From RGIG3009 sp964490085 (GTDB lineage Bacteria > Bacillota > Clostridia > Oscillospirales > Acutalibacteraceae), in NCBI GenBank assembly GCA_964490085.1, contig CAZBAO010000041.1, positions 1-13,540 on the forward strand: 13,540 nt of DNA. Direction: 5' to 3'. Shown piece after piece: positions 13,440 to 13,540 of the stretch. The notes beneath the pieces are model-generated. The model worked only from the letters and a program-made list of their open reading frames with translations. It was not told where the DNA came from and searched no databases. Both the position numbers and the translations under genes were made by a program. Every line of letters starts with the position of its first letter. Within the stretch, counting starts at the first letter, position 1.

Positions 13440-13468
13440 TTGACAACCGCCGGATGATAGTGTATGAT
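13440..13468 (+). promoter_or_regulatory. Strong promoter of the tRNA-Lys gene
   Basis: A perfect -35 box TTGACA (13440-13445) and a -10 box TATGAT (13463-13468) are 17 bases apart. The predicted start is near 13475, about 12 bases before the mature tRNA 5' end. Confidence 0.88.
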
Positions 13469-13486
13469 AGTCAAGCAGTTTGACGC

Positions 13487-13540
13487 GCACCATTAGCTCA
13501 GTTGGTAGAGCACCTGACTCTTAATCAGGGTGTCCAGGGT
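13487..13540 (+). tRNA. tRNA-Lys (anticodon CTT), 3' part beyond the window
   Basis: The 5' acceptor strand is 13487-13493, followed by TA and a D-arm GCTCAGTTGGTAGAGC (13496-13511). The anticodon stem pairs CCTGA (13513-13517) with TCAGG (13525-13529) around the loop CTCTTAA, giving anticodon CTT (13520-13522), which reads the lysine codon AAG. The variable region and the start of the T-arm are visible; the rest is cut off by the window edge. Confidence 0.95.

Overview
The window looks like a chromosomal segment from an anaerobic, spore-forming Firmicute of the class Clostridia. An Oscillospiraceae/Ruminococcaceae-type genome of fairly high GC would fit, but that placement is an inference. 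The evidence is the gene content: a recJ-rel-dtd-MBL-hemZ cluster, an AbrB/SpoVT regulator with a Cys4 tail, cortex-lytic SleC-like proteins with peptidoglycan-binding repeats, and a SpoVB-type flippase. Shine-Dalgarno sites are strong and Gram-positive-like, and several promoters match the housekeeping consensus with 17-base spacers. The DNA is densely coding, with no insertion sequence, phage gene or CRISPR array seen.

Left part, minus strand (1-8904). A long co-directional operon starts at an extended -10 promoter (8939-8967). It runs recJ (ssDNA exonuclease), rel ((p)ppGpp synthetase/hydrolase), dtd (D-aminoacyl-tRNA deacylase), an MBL-fold hydrolase, hemZ-type radical SAM enzyme and a uridine-kinase-like P-loop kinase. 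Three of these junctions are 4-base overlaps or gaps of 5 bases or less, and the others are similarly tight, so co-translation is likely. A second promoter (1147-1175) just past the kinase drives a small coiled-coil/zinc-ribbon protein coupled to a purine nucleoside phosphorylase, which is cut by the left edge. Taken together this half handles DNA repair, stringent response, translation quality control and nucleoside salvage.

Middle (8905-9371). The strands diverge here. A promoter at 9025-9053 drives a 79-residue AbrB-family regulator, closed by a perfect 17-bp-stem terminator (9333-9371).

Right part, plus strand (9429-13411). Four tightly spaced genes look like a sporulation cassette: a proline-rich protein with a beta-sandwich domain, a SpoIID-like domain fused to three peptidoglycan-binding repeats, a small protein made of two such repeats, and a SpoVB/MurJ-like flippase. 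The first two together resemble a SleC spore-cortex lytic enzyme whose N-terminal domain is a separate gene. None of the three wall proteins has a signal peptide, which fits action inside the mother cell or forespore envelope. The window ends in a tRNA-Lys(CTT) gene (13487 onward) behind a near-consensus promoter with an AT-rich upstream tract.

No wholly unknown system was recognised. The most interesting material is the split SleC-like cassette and its repeat architecture.
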